This document shows positions 35,741-45,351 of a DNA stretch of 64,000 nt, piece by piece. Under the pieces are notes generated by a model. That model saw only the letters and a program-made list of their open reading frames with translations. It was not told the DNA's origin and searched no databases. The position numbers and the translations under genes were made by a program. Where the stretch lies: contig NZ_JACFQG010000002.1 in the NCBI RefSeq assembly GCF_016101585.1, positions 124,001 to 188,000 of the forward strand, read 5' to 3'. The number at the start of each line of letters is the position of its first letter. The stretch's first letter is position 1. The DNA comes from Bifidobacterium polysaccharolyticum (GTDB lineage: Bacteria; Actinomycetota; Actinomycetes; Actinomycetales; Bifidobacteriaceae).

Positions 35741-36757
35741 TCAAGCCAGGGAGAAGCGCTGAGCCGCATTGACCACGGCCAGGACCACCAGGACAGCCAG
35801 CCCAAGGGAGATCCAGCCCTTATAGGTGCCAGGGCGTGAGCGATTGGCGTGCAAACGGTCTGCCAGCTGTCCCCAAATCAGCCAGAGGACGACCAGTCCC
35901 CCAACCAGGCCCAGAAGGGTCATTCCCTGGTTGATCAGCGTGCCGGTGCGGGCCGGCACCGTCTGGGTCAGCCACATCATGGCGTCGGCCAGGACCAGGT
36001 TGTTGAAGATATGCAAAGCCATGGACCAGAGGATGGAGTATTCCATGGCGATGAAACCCAGAACCAGGCCCAACAGGAAGGTGAACAGACTCTGGGTGAT
36101 GTCCCCGTGCAGGCAGGCGAAGATAAAGGAGGAGGTGACGATGGCGAAGGTTCGCCCGTAGGGTCTGAGCCTGCCCATGACCACGCCGCGCAGCAGGAAC
36201 TCCTCGACGACGGGGACCAGGATAGCCGTGTCCAGTGGCGACAGGAACCCATGCTGACCCGCAGCGATCTGCGAAGTGGTGGAATGGTAAACCAGCCCCA
36301 GTGCCTGGGAGCCCTGGTTGACCACCCATGTGAAGCCAGTTTCGATGCTGCTGGCCAGCATGATCAGCAGGATGGCCCCGACCAGTACGGCTGGACCAGG
36401 GTTGGCCTGAGCCTTGTACCGCACCGGGTTGGAGCCGCGGCCGAGCAGATCCTGGCCGCGGGTGCCGAAGAGGAAGACCAGCATGACCAGATCGCCCAGC
36501 AGATCACCTAGCCCCGGCTGACGGGCAATGCCCAGGGCCGCAGCCACCGAGGGCAGATTCAGAACCCCTGCGATCAGATTGGCCACCAACAGATACACCA
36601 GGGCGTAGAGGGATTGCAGGTCCACCCCCCGACGCACCTGGGCGCTCCACGAGCGTGAGGGCCCTGGAGATGCACTCGATTCGCCCTGTTTGCCCGCATC
36701 CGCATCGGTCGAATCTGTGGCGGGTGACTCTGATAATGAGTGATTTGGTTGCTGCAT
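35741..36757 (-). CDS. CPBP-family intramembrane metalloprotease
   Basis: 338 residues, with about eight membrane helices. The CPBP (CAAX/Abi) motifs are present: EEFLLRGVVMGRL with the Glu pair and Arg, FIFACLHGDITQSL with the His, and HIFNNLVLADAMM. The first ~50 residues are hydrophilic. ATG 36757 is preferred (GGGAG 7 bases upstream) over the frame start at 36823. Substrates of bacterial CPBP proteases are mostly unknown; some confer self-immunity to bacteriocins. No bacteriocin gene is visible nearby. Confidence 0.88.
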   Translation of the reverse strand: MQQPNHSLSESPATDSTDADAGKQGESSASPGPSRSWSAQVRRGVDLQSLYALVYLLVANLIAGVLNLPSVAAALGIARQPGLGDLLGDLVMLVFLFGTRGQDLLGRGSNPVRYKAQANPGPAVLVGAILLIMLASSIETGFTWVVNQGSQALGLVYHSTTSQIAAGQHGFLSPLDTAILVPVVEEFLLRGVVMGRLRPYGRTFAIVTSSFIFACLHGDITQSLFTFLLGLVLGFIAMEYSILWSMALHIFNNLVLADAMMWLTQTVPARTGTLINQGMTLLGLVGGLVVLWLIWGQLADRLHANRSRPGTYKGWISLGLAVLVVLAVVNAAQRFSLA

Positions 36758-36890
36758 GATGCTCTCCCAACCCTGTGGACCCCATGGCCTGCGCCCTTCA
36801 CCACTGACTCTAGGCCAGAGCAAGGGTTCGGATCGAGATTGACGCCCATGCCGGTTTCGGCATGAGATCGGGCAACTTCAAGGCAAGAAA

Positions 36891-36924
36891 AAAGCCGGGT
36901 TGCAGATCATGCCTGCAATCCGGC
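36891..36924 (-). terminator. Terminator of the DivIVA-like gene
   Basis: GCCGGGTTGCAG and CTGCAATCCGGC form a 12-bp stem with one wobble pair and a 7-base loop. On the minus strand it is followed by TTTTTTC. It lies 26 bases after the stop of the coiled-coil gene. Confidence 0.9.
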
Positions 36925-36949
36925 CCTTACGAACAGTGAAGTTCGTTGA

Positions 36950-38674
36950 TCAGTCCCGATCGGTCGAGGTCACGCCATCATTGACCGGCGGAATGACCGT
37001 GGTCTCCTGGTCAGTGACCACCTTCTCCACCTGCACACCCTTGGCCTGGGCCGGCGCATCACCGGTCTGGTCGGATGCATCGGGCAGTTCCCCCGGTGCC
37101 GGGGAGGGCAGGACCTGAGTCGGCATATTGGCCGAGGATCGGACAGTCACAGCCGCACTGGTCTCATCTTCGGAATTGCCGGCTGAATCAGCTGCCACGT
37201 CATCAGTTGCCAGGTCATCGGCTGGCTGACTCGCTGCGACCGGATCGTCCAATGCCTGAGGGGTTTCTTCCTGGGTGTCGGCAAGGGGCTGGCCTACGCC
37301 ATCATCCTCGCTTTCAGCCTTCGTCGCTGGGGCCGGCAATGGATCAGCGGCAGGCACCGCGTTGACCACGGGCACGCTTGGCGCCTGCCCCTCGTCCTGG
37401 TCATTGACCACAGTCTCATCATGGAAGCCGTCGAAGTTGCCGAAGGACTTGGAGAAGATGTTCCGCAACTCATCGACCCGAGAGGTAATGGTGGCTTCCC
37501 GGTGCTGCAGCTTGGTGATGTGGTCCTTGAGCCCGTCCAGCTCAGCCTGTGCGGCCTTGCGTTGAGCCTCGACCTCGGCCTGGGCGCGCTGCTTGGCCTC
37601 CTCCAGCAGCTGGCTGGCCTTGCGCTCGGACTCCTCGCGCTTGAAGGAGGCGAACGAATCGGCATCCTTGCGGGTGGCCTTGGCCTGCTCAATCAGCTCC
37701 TGGGTCTCCTTCTCGGTCTTGACCCGCCGCTCCTCCAGGCTCTTGAGCAGCTCGCCCACCTTCTTGGTGGCATCCTCCTGCTGGGCGGCGATGTCGGAGC
37801 GCACCTGCTCGGCCTCGGCGTTGACCTTGGCCATGGTCTCGGCGCTGGTGACCTTGGAATCGTCCACAATCTGCTGGGCTTCCGACTTGGCCTTGTCAGT
37901 GATCTCAGAAGCCTGCCTGCGGGCGTCATTCAGGCTCTTGGAGACCTGCTCGCGCACGTCGGCCAGCTTCTTGTTGGCATCGGCCAGGGCCTTCTGAATC
38001 TGATCGTTGGCATCCTTCTTGAGCTTGGCGATCTCCTCGTCGCTCTTGCGTCGCTTGTCGGCGATCTCCTTGGCGGCCTTGGCCTTCTGCTCGGACAGTT
38101 CCTTGTCCTGGGTGGCCTTGTTGGTGGCCAGCCGCTTCTCATGCTCTTCGCGGGAGTTCTGCAGCTCCAGATCCAGGGCCTGGCGACGTTCGGCCACCAC
38201 TTTGTCGGCCGCGGACTTGCTCTGTTCGCTCTGCTGCTTGGCGGTGGTGGTGACGGTCCTGGCTTCGTCGTTGGCGGCCTCGACGATGGACTTGGCCTTG
38301 GCGTTGGCCTCGTCCACGATGTGCTTGGCTTCAAGCTGGGCCTCGTTGACCAGGGTCGTCGCCTTCTCCTGGGCGGAGGTCTTAGTGGATGCCGCATCCT
38401 GCTTGGCGCGGTTGAGCAGCTCGGTGCTGGTCTGCTCGGCCGAAGCCAGCAGCTGTTGGGCGTTGGCTCCAAGGGAGGCGAAGGAGTTGCGAGGCTGCTC
38501 GACCTTGCGGGACTTGGCCTCCTGGAGTTCCGCCTCCAGCTTCAGAATGCGATCGTCATCGGCCTTGATCTGCTGACGCAGCCGGGCAAGATTGCTCCGC
38601 GAGGCCGCCAGGGCCTGGTCGACCCGCTCCTTGTCATAGCCTCGCAGGACAACGGGAAACTGATCTTCGGCCAT
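36950..38674 (-). CDS. DivIVA-like coiled-coil protein
   Basis: 574 residues from ATG 38674 (AGGAG 9 bases upstream). The start EDQFPVVLRGYDKERVDQAL is a DivIVA-type N-terminal motif that binds curved membrane. Residues about 20-400 are almost continuous heptad-like coiled coil rich in Ala/Glu/Lys. The last ~150 residues are Pro/Ala/Asp-rich and unstructured. Actinobacterial DivIVA/Wag31 organises polar growth, but this long form is closer to the Scy/FilP-like or cell-division-initiation coiled-coil proteins. A role as polar or septal scaffold is inferred from the domain. It is monocistronic with a strong terminator. Confidence 0.82.
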   Translation of the reverse strand: MAEDQFPVVLRGYDKERVDQALAASRSNLARLRQQIKADDDRILKLEAELQEAKSRKVEQPRNSFASLGANAQQLLASAEQTSTELLNRAKQDAASTKTSAQEKATTLVNEAQLEAKHIVDEANAKAKSIVEAANDEARTVTTTAKQQSEQSKSAADKVVAERRQALDLELQNSREEHEKRLATNKATQDKELSEQKAKAAKEIADKRRKSDEEIAKLKKDANDQIQKALADANKKLADVREQVSKSLNDARRQASEITDKAKSEAQQIVDDSKVTSAETMAKVNAEAEQVRSDIAAQQEDATKKVGELLKSLEERRVKTEKETQELIEQAKATRKDADSFASFKREESERKASQLLEEAKQRAQAEVEAQRKAAQAELDGLKDHITKLQHREATITSRVDELRNIFSKSFGNFDGFHDETVVNDQDEGQAPSVPVVNAVPAADPLPAPATKAESEDDGVGQPLADTQEETPQALDDPVAASQPADDLATDDVAADSAGNSEDETSAAVTVRSSANMPTQVLPSPAPGELPDASDQTGDAPAQAKGVQVEKVVTDQETTVIPPVNDGVTSTDRD

Positions 38675-38818
38675 GGAAACACTCCTCTTCGCCACCAAGA
38701 CATGCCGGCCCGTGACAAAGATGTCTTCGGTCCGGTGGATTTACCTCGACTCTACCCCATGCCAGGCCGAAATTTGCTGTCTGACAAGCTGCCGACACAC
38801 TGACCTTACATACGGGGC

Positions 38819-39547
38819 TCAGGCAATCAGAATAGGGCTGGAGGAAGGCCTCCGGTAATAGCGAATGGTCTCATTGACCACCTCGCGCACAGCCTGTATC
38901 TGCTGATCCAGGGGCAGGCCGCGCTCCTGTCCGCCGCTTTCGTTGACCAGGGGAAGGCTGACGAACCCGGCCAGGACATCCTTGTGCCCTGCAGCCCATG
39001 CCAGCAGGTTGTAGAAAAGCGCGTTGCAGACATAGGTGCCCGCGTCCGAGCTGAGTGTGGCCGGGATGCCGCAGGTGCCAAAGTCGTGCAGGATGGCCCT
39101 CAGCGGCAGACGGGTCCAGTAAGCGGCAGGACCCTGGGGATCGATGGGCAGACGGCTGGTCCGACGAACGGCATCCTGGGACTCCTTCTCACCTAGGTTG
39201 TCACGGTCGGTTGCGTCGTCCTCCTTGAGATTGACAGCGCAACGCTCCATGGCGATGCCACGAGCCCGACGCTTGAGCCCTGTGGCGATGATGATATCGG
39301 GGTGCACCCGCTCTATGGCCTCATGCAGTATGGGCCAGGCCTTGGCGAAGCTGACGGGCATGATGACGGAGGAAATAGTCAAGTCCACGCCCTCCAGAGG
39401 ATCTTCCTCGGTTGGACCGACCTTTCGCATGCCCTCCATTCCATGTTCGGCCAGAGCCTGTGAGACCTGGCTGGAGGGGTTGACGTCAACACCCTCGTAA
39501 TGGTCGTATCCGGCGACGATGACCTTGATCTGCTCCATGTGCCCCAT
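38819..39547 (-). CDS. Pyroglutamyl-peptidase-like protein lacking the catalytic His
   Basis: 242 residues of peptidase family C15 (Pcp), which removes N-terminal pyroglutamate. The start VIVAGYDHYEGVDVNPSSQV, the Glu (E101 in AMERCAVNL) and the Cys (C174 in AGTYVCNALFY) are in place, as is GPAAYWTRLPL. The catalytic His, normally in a GFIHIP-type motif, is Ser here (S197 in AGFVSLPLV; codon AGC checked). Some insertions make it longer than the usual ~215. It may be inactive, altered in chemistry, or use another residue. It follows ispD by 13 bases, so the two are probably co-transcribed. Confidence 0.88.
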   Translation of the reverse strand: MGHMEQIKVIVAGYDHYEGVDVNPSSQVSQALAEHGMEGMRKVGPTEEDPLEGVDLTISSVIMPVSFAKAWPILHEAIERVHPDIIIATGLKRRARGIAMERCAVNLKEDDATDRDNLGEKESQDAVRRTSRLPIDPQGPAAYWTRLPLRAILHDFGTCGIPATLSSDAGTYVCNALFYNLLAWAAGHKDVLAGFVSLPLVNESGGQERGLPLDQQIQAVREVVNETIRYYRRPSSSPILIA

Positions 39548-39560
39548 GGTACACAGGGCT

Positions 39561-40352
39561 TCACCCGGCCAGGGAGCTCGCTATCCATTCAGCCATGGGC
39601 ACGTCCGAGGGCAGGGTGATCTTCATGTTGGTCACGCTGCCGGCCACGATGGCCACCGGCTCCTCAGGCAAGTGGTCCACCACAACCCTGGTGTCATCAG
39701 TGGGATGGAAGTCGGGGTCCGCAGCGGCCAGGTCGTAGGCCTTGCGGAGGGTGCCGAAGCGGAAGGCCTGCGGGGTCTGAGCCCGGAACATGTTGTCGCG
39801 GTCGGGCACCTGACGCACCACCTTGCGCTCACCCAGGTCGCCGGCAATCAGCATGGTGTCACTCGAGGCCACGGCCACGGTTGCGGCGTTGAATGTATCC
39901 AAGGCATCGATGCAACCATTGATGGACTCCTGGCTGACGAAGGGGCGTACCGCATCGTGGATGAGCAGCTTGGCATCCTGGGGAATCTCCGCATCAGCCA
40001 GGGTCTGCAGGGCCGCCTCGGTGCTGTCCATGCGCTCGACGCCGCCCTGGATGACCATGCGGACCTTGTCGTAGGTGTCAGCACCCACGATGGCCTCGAC
40101 AGACTCCCGAACCCGATCGTTGACCACGACCAGAATGTCGGTGACGCGGGCATTGGATTGGAAGGCGTCAATTGACCAGGTGATGATGGGTTTGCCGCCC
40201 ACCTGCACCAGCTGCTTGGGGTTGTTCTCGTCAAACCGAACGCCCAGACCGGCCGCAAGAATCACCGCTACAACTGGCTGGATCTGCTCCTCCGGCTCTG
40301 CGTTATCCTGACTGGCCTCGGACGGGGCTGCTGATGCTCTGCTCTCACTCAT
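39561..40352 (-). CDS. ispD: 2-C-methyl-D-erythritol 4-phosphate cytidylyltransferase
   Basis: About 263 residues. It makes CDP-methylerythritol in the MEP isoprenoid pathway. Motifs: VVAVILAAGLGVRF (nucleotide loop), NPKQLVQVGGKPIITWSIDA, ERMDSTEAALQTL, LIHDAVRPFVSQ and RAQTPQAFRFGTL. A hydrophilic N-terminal extension of about 30 residues precedes the domain. Start choice is open between GTG 40370 and ATG 40352. No ispF is adjacent; the downstream gene is the Pcp-like protein. Confidence 0.94.
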   Translation of the reverse strand: MSESRASAAPSEASQDNAEPEEQIQPVVAVILAAGLGVRFDENNPKQLVQVGGKPIITWSIDAFQSNARVTDILVVVNDRVRESVEAIVGADTYDKVRMVIQGGVERMDSTEAALQTLADAEIPQDAKLLIHDAVRPFVSQESINGCIDALDTFNAATVAVASSDTMLIAGDLGERKVVRQVPDRDNMFRAQTPQAFRFGTLRKAYDLAAADPDFHPTDDTRVVVDHLPEEPVAIVAGSVTNMKITLPSDVPMAEWIASSLAG

Positions 40353-40472
40353 ACACTCAACGGTACTCACGCGAGGACAAGGAAGGGCGCAGACCCGGCG
40401 CTATCTGCACCGAACATCTGCACCCGAGGCCTGCTCCGGCTGCCAGAAACCGGATCGATCAATCTCACGGCT

Positions 40473-41453
40473 TCAGTCATCGGCCAGAATAAGGGCCAGC
40501 ATGCGCCCCTCCCCAGCCTTGTTGGCCAGCGAGGCCCGGCGGTGGGAATACCAGAGTGGGTTCTCCAGGGTGCACAGCGGTCGGTGCAGATCCTCAAGAC
40601 GCTTTGGTAGGGAGGGACCCTCACTGTCCTGGCTGCACAGCTCTTCCAGGTCCGGGTCCTGACGCAGATAGCTGGTCGCAGCGCCAATCCGGGGGGCGGA
40701 GTCCACAATATTGGTCACTCCTGCCGCCTTCAGTTCCACGATGGCAGCAGTGGCGATGTCGATGGCGATTCCGCCGAACCTGCATGGTCCAGATGCGCCG
40801 GGGAAACGCTTCTCGAAGTTATCGGCCAGGTCCGAACCCACCTGATAGCAGTCCGCGCAGATGCGAGGTCCAAGGGTTGCCACGATCCTGGACGGGTCAG
40901 CACCCTTGTCGGCCATGGCCTGGACTGTTGACGGAATGACTCCAGCCACCAGACCCCGACGGCCGCAGTGGGCCGCCCCCATCACGCCGGCCTGAGGGTC
41001 GGCCAGAAGCACGGGAAGGCAGTCAGCGGCGAAGATGCCCAAGGCCAAGTCGCGACGGGTGGTCACCTGAGCATCGGCCTCGCAACGCCCCTGGGGCTGA
41101 CCTTGGTCGGCATCCCAGACCTGGGCTGAGTGAACCTGATCCACCAGGACCATGGGACGGTTCAGCTGGCGACCCAGAGCCTGACGGTTGGCGGCAACCG
41201 CCTGCGGGTCATCGCCTCCCTTGCCGCCCAGATTCAGCTGGGCATAATCACCTGAGGAGACCCCGCCCAGCCTGGTGGTGTAGACCACCTTGATCCCTGG
41301 CGCCAGGGCGATGGGAATGGTGACCGGAATTGGCCGACCCTGATCGTCCAGCGACGACAGGGGGCTGCTGTCCAGCAGGGTCCGTTCCCGATCCCAGGCT
41401 TCTCCCTGAACGCTCTGGGAGTTATGCTCGCTTGGTTTAGGCTTGAGGCTCAT
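40473..41453 (-). CDS. YfiH/LACC1-family protein (purine nucleoside phosphorylase/laccase-like)
   Basis: 326 residues of the DUF152 family, which in several bacteria acts as a purine nucleoside phosphorylase and adenosine deaminase. The metal-ligand motifs are seen: LVDQVHSAQVWDADQG, IFAADCLPVLLAD and MGAAHCGRRGLVAG, then GPRICADCYQVG. A 40-residue hydrophilic N-terminal extension and a longer C-terminus are present. The start ATG overlaps the stop of the aldo/keto reductase gene (ATGA). Confidence 0.88.
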   Translation of the reverse strand: MSLKPKPSEHNSQSVQGEAWDRERTLLDSSPLSSLDDQGRPIPVTIPIALAPGIKVVYTTRLGGVSSGDYAQLNLGGKGGDDPQAVAANRQALGRQLNRPMVLVDQVHSAQVWDADQGQPQGRCEADAQVTTRRDLALGIFAADCLPVLLADPQAGVMGAAHCGRRGLVAGVIPSTVQAMADKGADPSRIVATLGPRICADCYQVGSDLADNFEKRFPGASGPCRFGGIAIDIATAAIVELKAAGVTNIVDSAPRIGAATSYLRQDPDLEELCSQDSEGPSLPKRLEDLHRPLCTLENPLWYSHRRASLANKAGEGRMLALILADD

Positions 41454-42331
41454 GCAGTCGCCGCCTGGTTCAGGCGGTCCATCTCCTCTTCGCTCAGCTC
41501 CGTGTCGGCCGCCTGCAGGGAGTCAAGAATGGTGGCCGCCCTGTGGGCCCCGGGAACCACGAAGACGTTGCGGTTCTGGGACAGCTCCCAGGCCAGGACC
41601 ACGCGCTGGTGGGAGACACCGCGCTCCTGGGCCACCTGACGGAAGGTGTCATAACGGGTTTCGTCCTTGGGCGCTCGGAAGCCTCCCAAGGGGCTCCAGC
41701 AGACGAAGGCCAGACCCAGCTCGGCCGCATGGTCCAACTCCTGGCGGGAGCTGGTGAAGGTGGGCGAGAACTGGTTCTGCACGGCCACGAGGTCATCGCC
41801 CAGAATCTGACGAGCCAGGTCCATCCGCTCAATGTCTACGTTGGAGACGCCCAGGGTCCGGGCCACGCCCTGCTTGGCCAACTCGGCCATGGCCTCCAAG
41901 GACTCCTGGTAGGGCACCTGCGGATCAGGCCGGTGCATGTAGAGCAGATCGATGGTGTCCACGCCCAGGGCCTGAGCGGACTCCTTGGCGTGTCTGATCA
42001 GGCTCTCCGGTCGACCGTCCACAGCCCAGGTTGGCCGACCATCGGTGAAGTTGCGGTAGTGCCCAACCTTGGTGGCCACCAGCACATCCTGACGGGGTCC
42101 CTTCCAGGAGTCCAAAGCCTGGCGAACCAGTCGTTCATTGGTCTGCTCAGGACCACCTGACTCGTAGTAGGACCAGGCAGTATCCAGATGTCGGCAACCG
42201 GCATCCAAAGCCTGATGGATAACGTCGATGGCCGTTGCCTGGTCCGGCTTGCCCTCGATGGACAATCCCATGCAACCCAGTCCGACCGCTGTCGTAGTAA
42301 AGGGCCCCAAGGCCCGCATCGACGATGTCAT
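41450..42331 (-). CDS. Aldo/keto reductase
   Basis: 293 residues, NADPH-dependent AKR barrel. The catalytic tetrad is visible: Asp in RHLDTAWSYY, Tyr in the same motif, Lys in VATKVGHY and His in LLYMHRPDPQ. VGLGCMGLS marks the beginning and VVPGAHRAATILDSLQA the cofactor-binding end. GGGAG lies 7 bases before ATG 42331. It is coupled to the YfiH-like gene, but that does not reveal its substrate. Confidence 0.92.
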   Translation of the reverse strand: MTSSMRALGPFTTTAVGLGCMGLSIEGKPDQATAIDVIHQALDAGCRHLDTAWSYYESGGPEQTNERLVRQALDSWKGPRQDVLVATKVGHYRNFTDGRPTWAVDGRPESLIRHAKESAQALGVDTIDLLYMHRPDPQVPYQESLEAMAELAKQGVARTLGVSNVDIERMDLARQILGDDLVAVQNQFSPTFTSSRQELDHAAELGLAFVCWSPLGGFRAPKDETRYDTFRQVAQERGVSHQRVVLAWELSQNRNVFVVPGAHRAATILDSLQAADTELSEEEMDRLNQAATA

Positions 42332-42409
42332 ACATGTACTCCCGTCTTGTAGATTGATGCCAGCTTCAATGCCGCCGGCTTCCTATCGAGCTTAGCTTGT
42401 GGCCCAGTA

Positions 42410-44662
42410 TCAACGACCGCCGAAGGAACCACCACCGGAGCCACCACCGGAACCACCGAAGGAACCACCACCGGAGCCAAACCCACCAATACCACTGCCA
42501 GAACTGTTGCCGCTGGCCTGGCCGATCAGGCCGCCGATCTGTTCGAGTCCCTGGGTCAACTGGGTACCCAGATCAACCACCCCGCCTTGGCCAAGCATTG
42601 AATTTGCAGCCAATGCTTCAGGGCCACTCACGGAGGAAGCCACCGGAACATTCTGGCTGTAAGGCAGGAAGGTACAGTAGAGCAGGCTCCCGCGCGCATT
42701 ATTATTCAGCCAGTCGAAGTCGGTCAGTTCAGGGCTGGCCTGTGCCAGCTGAGCGACAACCCGATCACTTATACCGAAGGCCGCAGCGTAAACCAGGTAG
42801 CGGTCCCAGAGCACCAGATCCTCCACGCCCCGGTGGCTAAAATCGCTGAAGTCCAGCAGATAGCGCCGAAGCCCTGACACCTGACCAGCCATGAGCTGTC
42901 CATTCCTGCTGAGCACTTGCCAACTACCATAACGAATGGAGAATGCTGCAACAGCCACCAGAAACACGGCCAATGGCGCACGTACCAGCACGGTGCCCGG
43001 CAGGAATCCAGCCAGCAGGATGAAAGCGGCCAAGAGCACGGCCAGGAAGGGCAAGATCTGTATACCATGACGATAGGCACGCAGGTCAGCATTGTTGGTC
43101 TCATACTTGACGGCCTTGTCGAAAGCCTCCAGATAGACCTTGCCATGATTAGCTTCGGTGCTGGAGAAGAGAGCAATCATCTCGTACAGGTCGAAACGTT
43201 CATCCTTGGAGCCCATCAGAGCGGAAGCACCTTCCAGCATGGTCAGGCAGGCTTCCTCGCTTAAGGACAGGGCCAGGGAGGCTCGATCCTGACTGCAGAC
43301 CGGATTAATGACCACCTCCATGGACTGCCGTTTGCCTTTGTGGAGCAGCGAGCGCATCACCTTAGTCAGGGAACCTCCGCCGGAATTCGCCCGGTCCTCA
43401 TACTTGACCGGAATCAGAGCGATGGCCCGCTTGGAGGCCAGGGAGAGAATGGTGGCTGACAATTGCCTGCCAATAGGGGATTCTCGGGTCAGCATCAAAT
43501 CGTTGATAACAGCGGCCACGGCCGGTGACAGATCAGGAGGCTGACGGTAGTAGATAATATCGCCTCGGTACTGGGAGTCTCCATAGGTGCGGAAGGCCTG
43601 CCAGAGCATCACTACAATCAGCGCGATAGCAGCTAAGACGGTCAGTACACCAGCCAAAAGTCCGATCCGCGCCCGTCTGGTCTGCTCGGCGTGCCAGTGC
43701 TCATACTGCTGGCGCTCCTGCTTGATGATGCGATCACGCGCCGGTTGAGAGTCGGTCCTGACCACCGAGGAAACCCTCTTCGCATCGAAGAGAGCCACCA
43801 AATCCAGATGCTGACCTGGCCCGATCCGGTCAGCTGAAAAGTGGATACGGCTGTCATCGCCCACCTGGTAGGAACCCTTACCAGCGAAATGGAGCCAGGC
43901 CTTGGCATCCTTGTCCTTCTCTGTTCCTATAAGCTTGGGAAGCCTGACATCAGCGCTCATATGCTCGACGGAAATCTGGTTGGTGTCGCCCACGGGCTCC
44001 CATTGGAATTCAGCCACATCGGGATGGGCAGTAGTGACACCGTGGAAGGTCATGTCGATGCGGAAGCGCCGGCCTGAATCCTCGGCAATCTGCGGAATGT
44101 TCCAACCCAGCTCCACCTGACACCGGTCCCCCTGGGCGCCGCAGGCGGATCCTTGGTCCGAGTCGCCCGGCTTGTAGGATTCCAATCCTGAGTCCGAGAC
44201 TGTGCCCATATACCAGGTGCCAGCCATGGTCTTATCCCAGTCGGGAACCTGATCGAGGTTATCAGGATCCGTCGGCGGATCGGCTTGCCTATATGTAGAG
44301 CCATTGGTCAGGTCGCGCACGCTTATGTCACTGATGCCCGTCAGCCGGTCAGGCTTGATCTGATAACGCTGGTAGAGCTCCCTCCAGGGACGTTTGTCGC
44401 CGTTGTCGTCCTCACGGGAGTTCATGGTTACGGTCAGGTCCTGACTGATGCGCAAATCGCCGTTATCCAGGACCTGGACATCATAGTCCACTGAATCGTA
44501 TACCAGGTCCGGCCAATTCTTGTTGAAGATAAGCAGAGCAGCGACTATGCACGTCACCAAGGCTGCCACCAAAGCCAGTGCCAAGGCTCGGAAAAAGCGG
44601 GAAGTGCTCCAGGAGGGATGGCCTGAGACCGGTTTCCCGGAGGAGGCCGCTGGTGCGTTCAC
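42410..44662 (-). CDS. DUF2207 membrane protein with Gly/Ser tail
   Basis: 750 residues. After an N-terminal membrane helix (residues about 23-46), a large extracytoplasmic DUF2207 domain follows (YDSVDYDVQVLDNGDLRISQ onward, up to about residue 320). Then a membrane helix (GLLAGVLTVLAAIALIVVML), a cytoplasmic part, a helix pair near residues 545-590, and a C-terminal Gly/Ser/Phe-rich tail typical of YgcG/DUF2207 proteins. It starts in overlap with lemA (ATGA), a common pairing. The function of the pair is not established; a role at the cell envelope is assumed. Confidence 0.88.
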   Translation of the reverse strand: MNAPAASSGKPVSGHPSWSTSRFFRALALALVAALVTCIVAALLIFNKNWPDLVYDSVDYDVQVLDNGDLRISQDLTVTMNSREDDNGDKRPWRELYQRYQIKPDRLTGISDISVRDLTNGSTYRQADPPTDPDNLDQVPDWDKTMAGTWYMGTVSDSGLESYKPGDSDQGSACGAQGDRCQVELGWNIPQIAEDSGRRFRIDMTFHGVTTAHPDVAEFQWEPVGDTNQISVEHMSADVRLPKLIGTEKDKDAKAWLHFAGKGSYQVGDDSRIHFSADRIGPGQHLDLVALFDAKRVSSVVRTDSQPARDRIIKQERQQYEHWHAEQTRRARIGLLAGVLTVLAAIALIVVMLWQAFRTYGDSQYRGDIIYYRQPPDLSPAVAAVINDLMLTRESPIGRQLSATILSLASKRAIALIPVKYEDRANSGGGSLTKVMRSLLHKGKRQSMEVVINPVCSQDRASLALSLSEEACLTMLEGASALMGSKDERFDLYEMIALFSSTEANHGKVYLEAFDKAVKYETNNADLRAYRHGIQILPFLAVLLAAFILLAGFLPGTVLVRAPLAVFLVAVAAFSIRYGSWQVLSRNGQLMAGQVSGLRRYLLDFSDFSHRGVEDLVLWDRYLVYAAAFGISDRVVAQLAQASPELTDFDWLNNNARGSLLYCTFLPYSQNVPVASSVSGPEALAANSMLGQGGVVDLGTQLTQGLEQIGGLIGQASGNSSGSGIGGFGSGGGSFGGSGGGSGGGSFGGR

Positions 44663-45243
44663 TGTCCGAAGTCCACAACGGGCGCCTGGCGGCTGCCCTC
44701 GTCGGCCTGGAAGTACTGGGCCTGACGGAAGTGGAAGAGGGAGGCGATGATGTTTGAGGGGACCGTCTCGATGCGGGTGTTGAACTTCTGGACCACGTCA
44801 TTGTAGAACTGCCTGGCGTAGGCGATCTTGTCCTCCAGGTCCTTGAGCTGGCGCTGCAAGTCCAGGAAGTTCTGGTTGGCCTTGAGCTCAGGGTAGGCCT
44901 CCGCCCGAGCCATCAGAGTGACCAGGGATTGACCCAGTCTCTGCTCGGCATCGGCACGGGCCTGCATCTGGTCTCCGCCAGCTGTCTGGGCCTGAGCCAC
45001 GTCGGCGCGGGCCTTGGTCACCTCCTCCAGGACGGAGGACTCGTGTGAAGCGTAACCCTTGACCGTCTGGACCAGATTGGGCACCAGGTCGGCACGCTGC
45101 TTGAGCTGGACGTCAATCTGGGCCCAGCCATTGGCTACTCGGTTGCGCAGATTGACCAAACCGTTGTAAGCCCCGATGCCCCAGATGACCAGCAACACGA
45201 CCAGCAGGACAATGACGATAAGCACGATCAGTGATACGGACAT
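44659..45243 (-). CDS. LemA family protein
   Basis: 194 residues with one N-terminal membrane helix (LIVLIVIVLLVVLLVIWGIG) and the LemA helical core: YNGLVNLRNRVANGWAQIDV, KQRADLVPNLVQTVKGYASH, ARAEAYPELKANQNFLDLQR and ARQFYNDVVQKFNTRIETVP. The length is standard. It is the first gene of a two-gene unit with the DUF2207 protein. LemA proteins are membrane-anchored with unknown biochemical role. Confidence 0.95.
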   Translation of the reverse strand: MSVSLIVLIVIVLLVVLLVIWGIGAYNGLVNLRNRVANGWAQIDVQLKQRADLVPNLVQTVKGYASHESSVLEEVTKARADVAQAQTAGGDQMQARADAEQRLGQSLVTLMARAEAYPELKANQNFLDLQRQLKDLEDKIAYARQFYNDVVQKFNTRIETVPSNIIASLFHFRQAQYFQADEGSRQAPVVDFGQ

Positions 45244-45274
45244 ATTCCAATTCTCTCACGGAAGGGTCTGCAGA

Positions 45275-45310
45275 CAAAACAGGACCCCGCCCATTAGAAC
45301 GGGGTCCTGT
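45275..45310 (-). terminator. Terminator of pnp
   Basis: ACAGGACCCCG and CGGGGTCCTGT form a perfect 11-bp stem with a 10-base loop, followed on the minus strand by TTTTG. It lies 42 bases after the pnp stop and before lemA. Confidence 0.88.
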
Positions 45311-45351
45311 CGGAAGACACCGAATCAATCAACATCCGGCATCAGTAGGAA

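Noticed and set aside
37421-38803. Leu/Gly-rich plus-strand frame resembling a multi-pass membrane protein
   Set aside because: It is the reverse of the Glu/Lys/Ala-rich coiled coil of the DivIVA-like gene, where Lys and Glu codons read backward give Leu and Phe.
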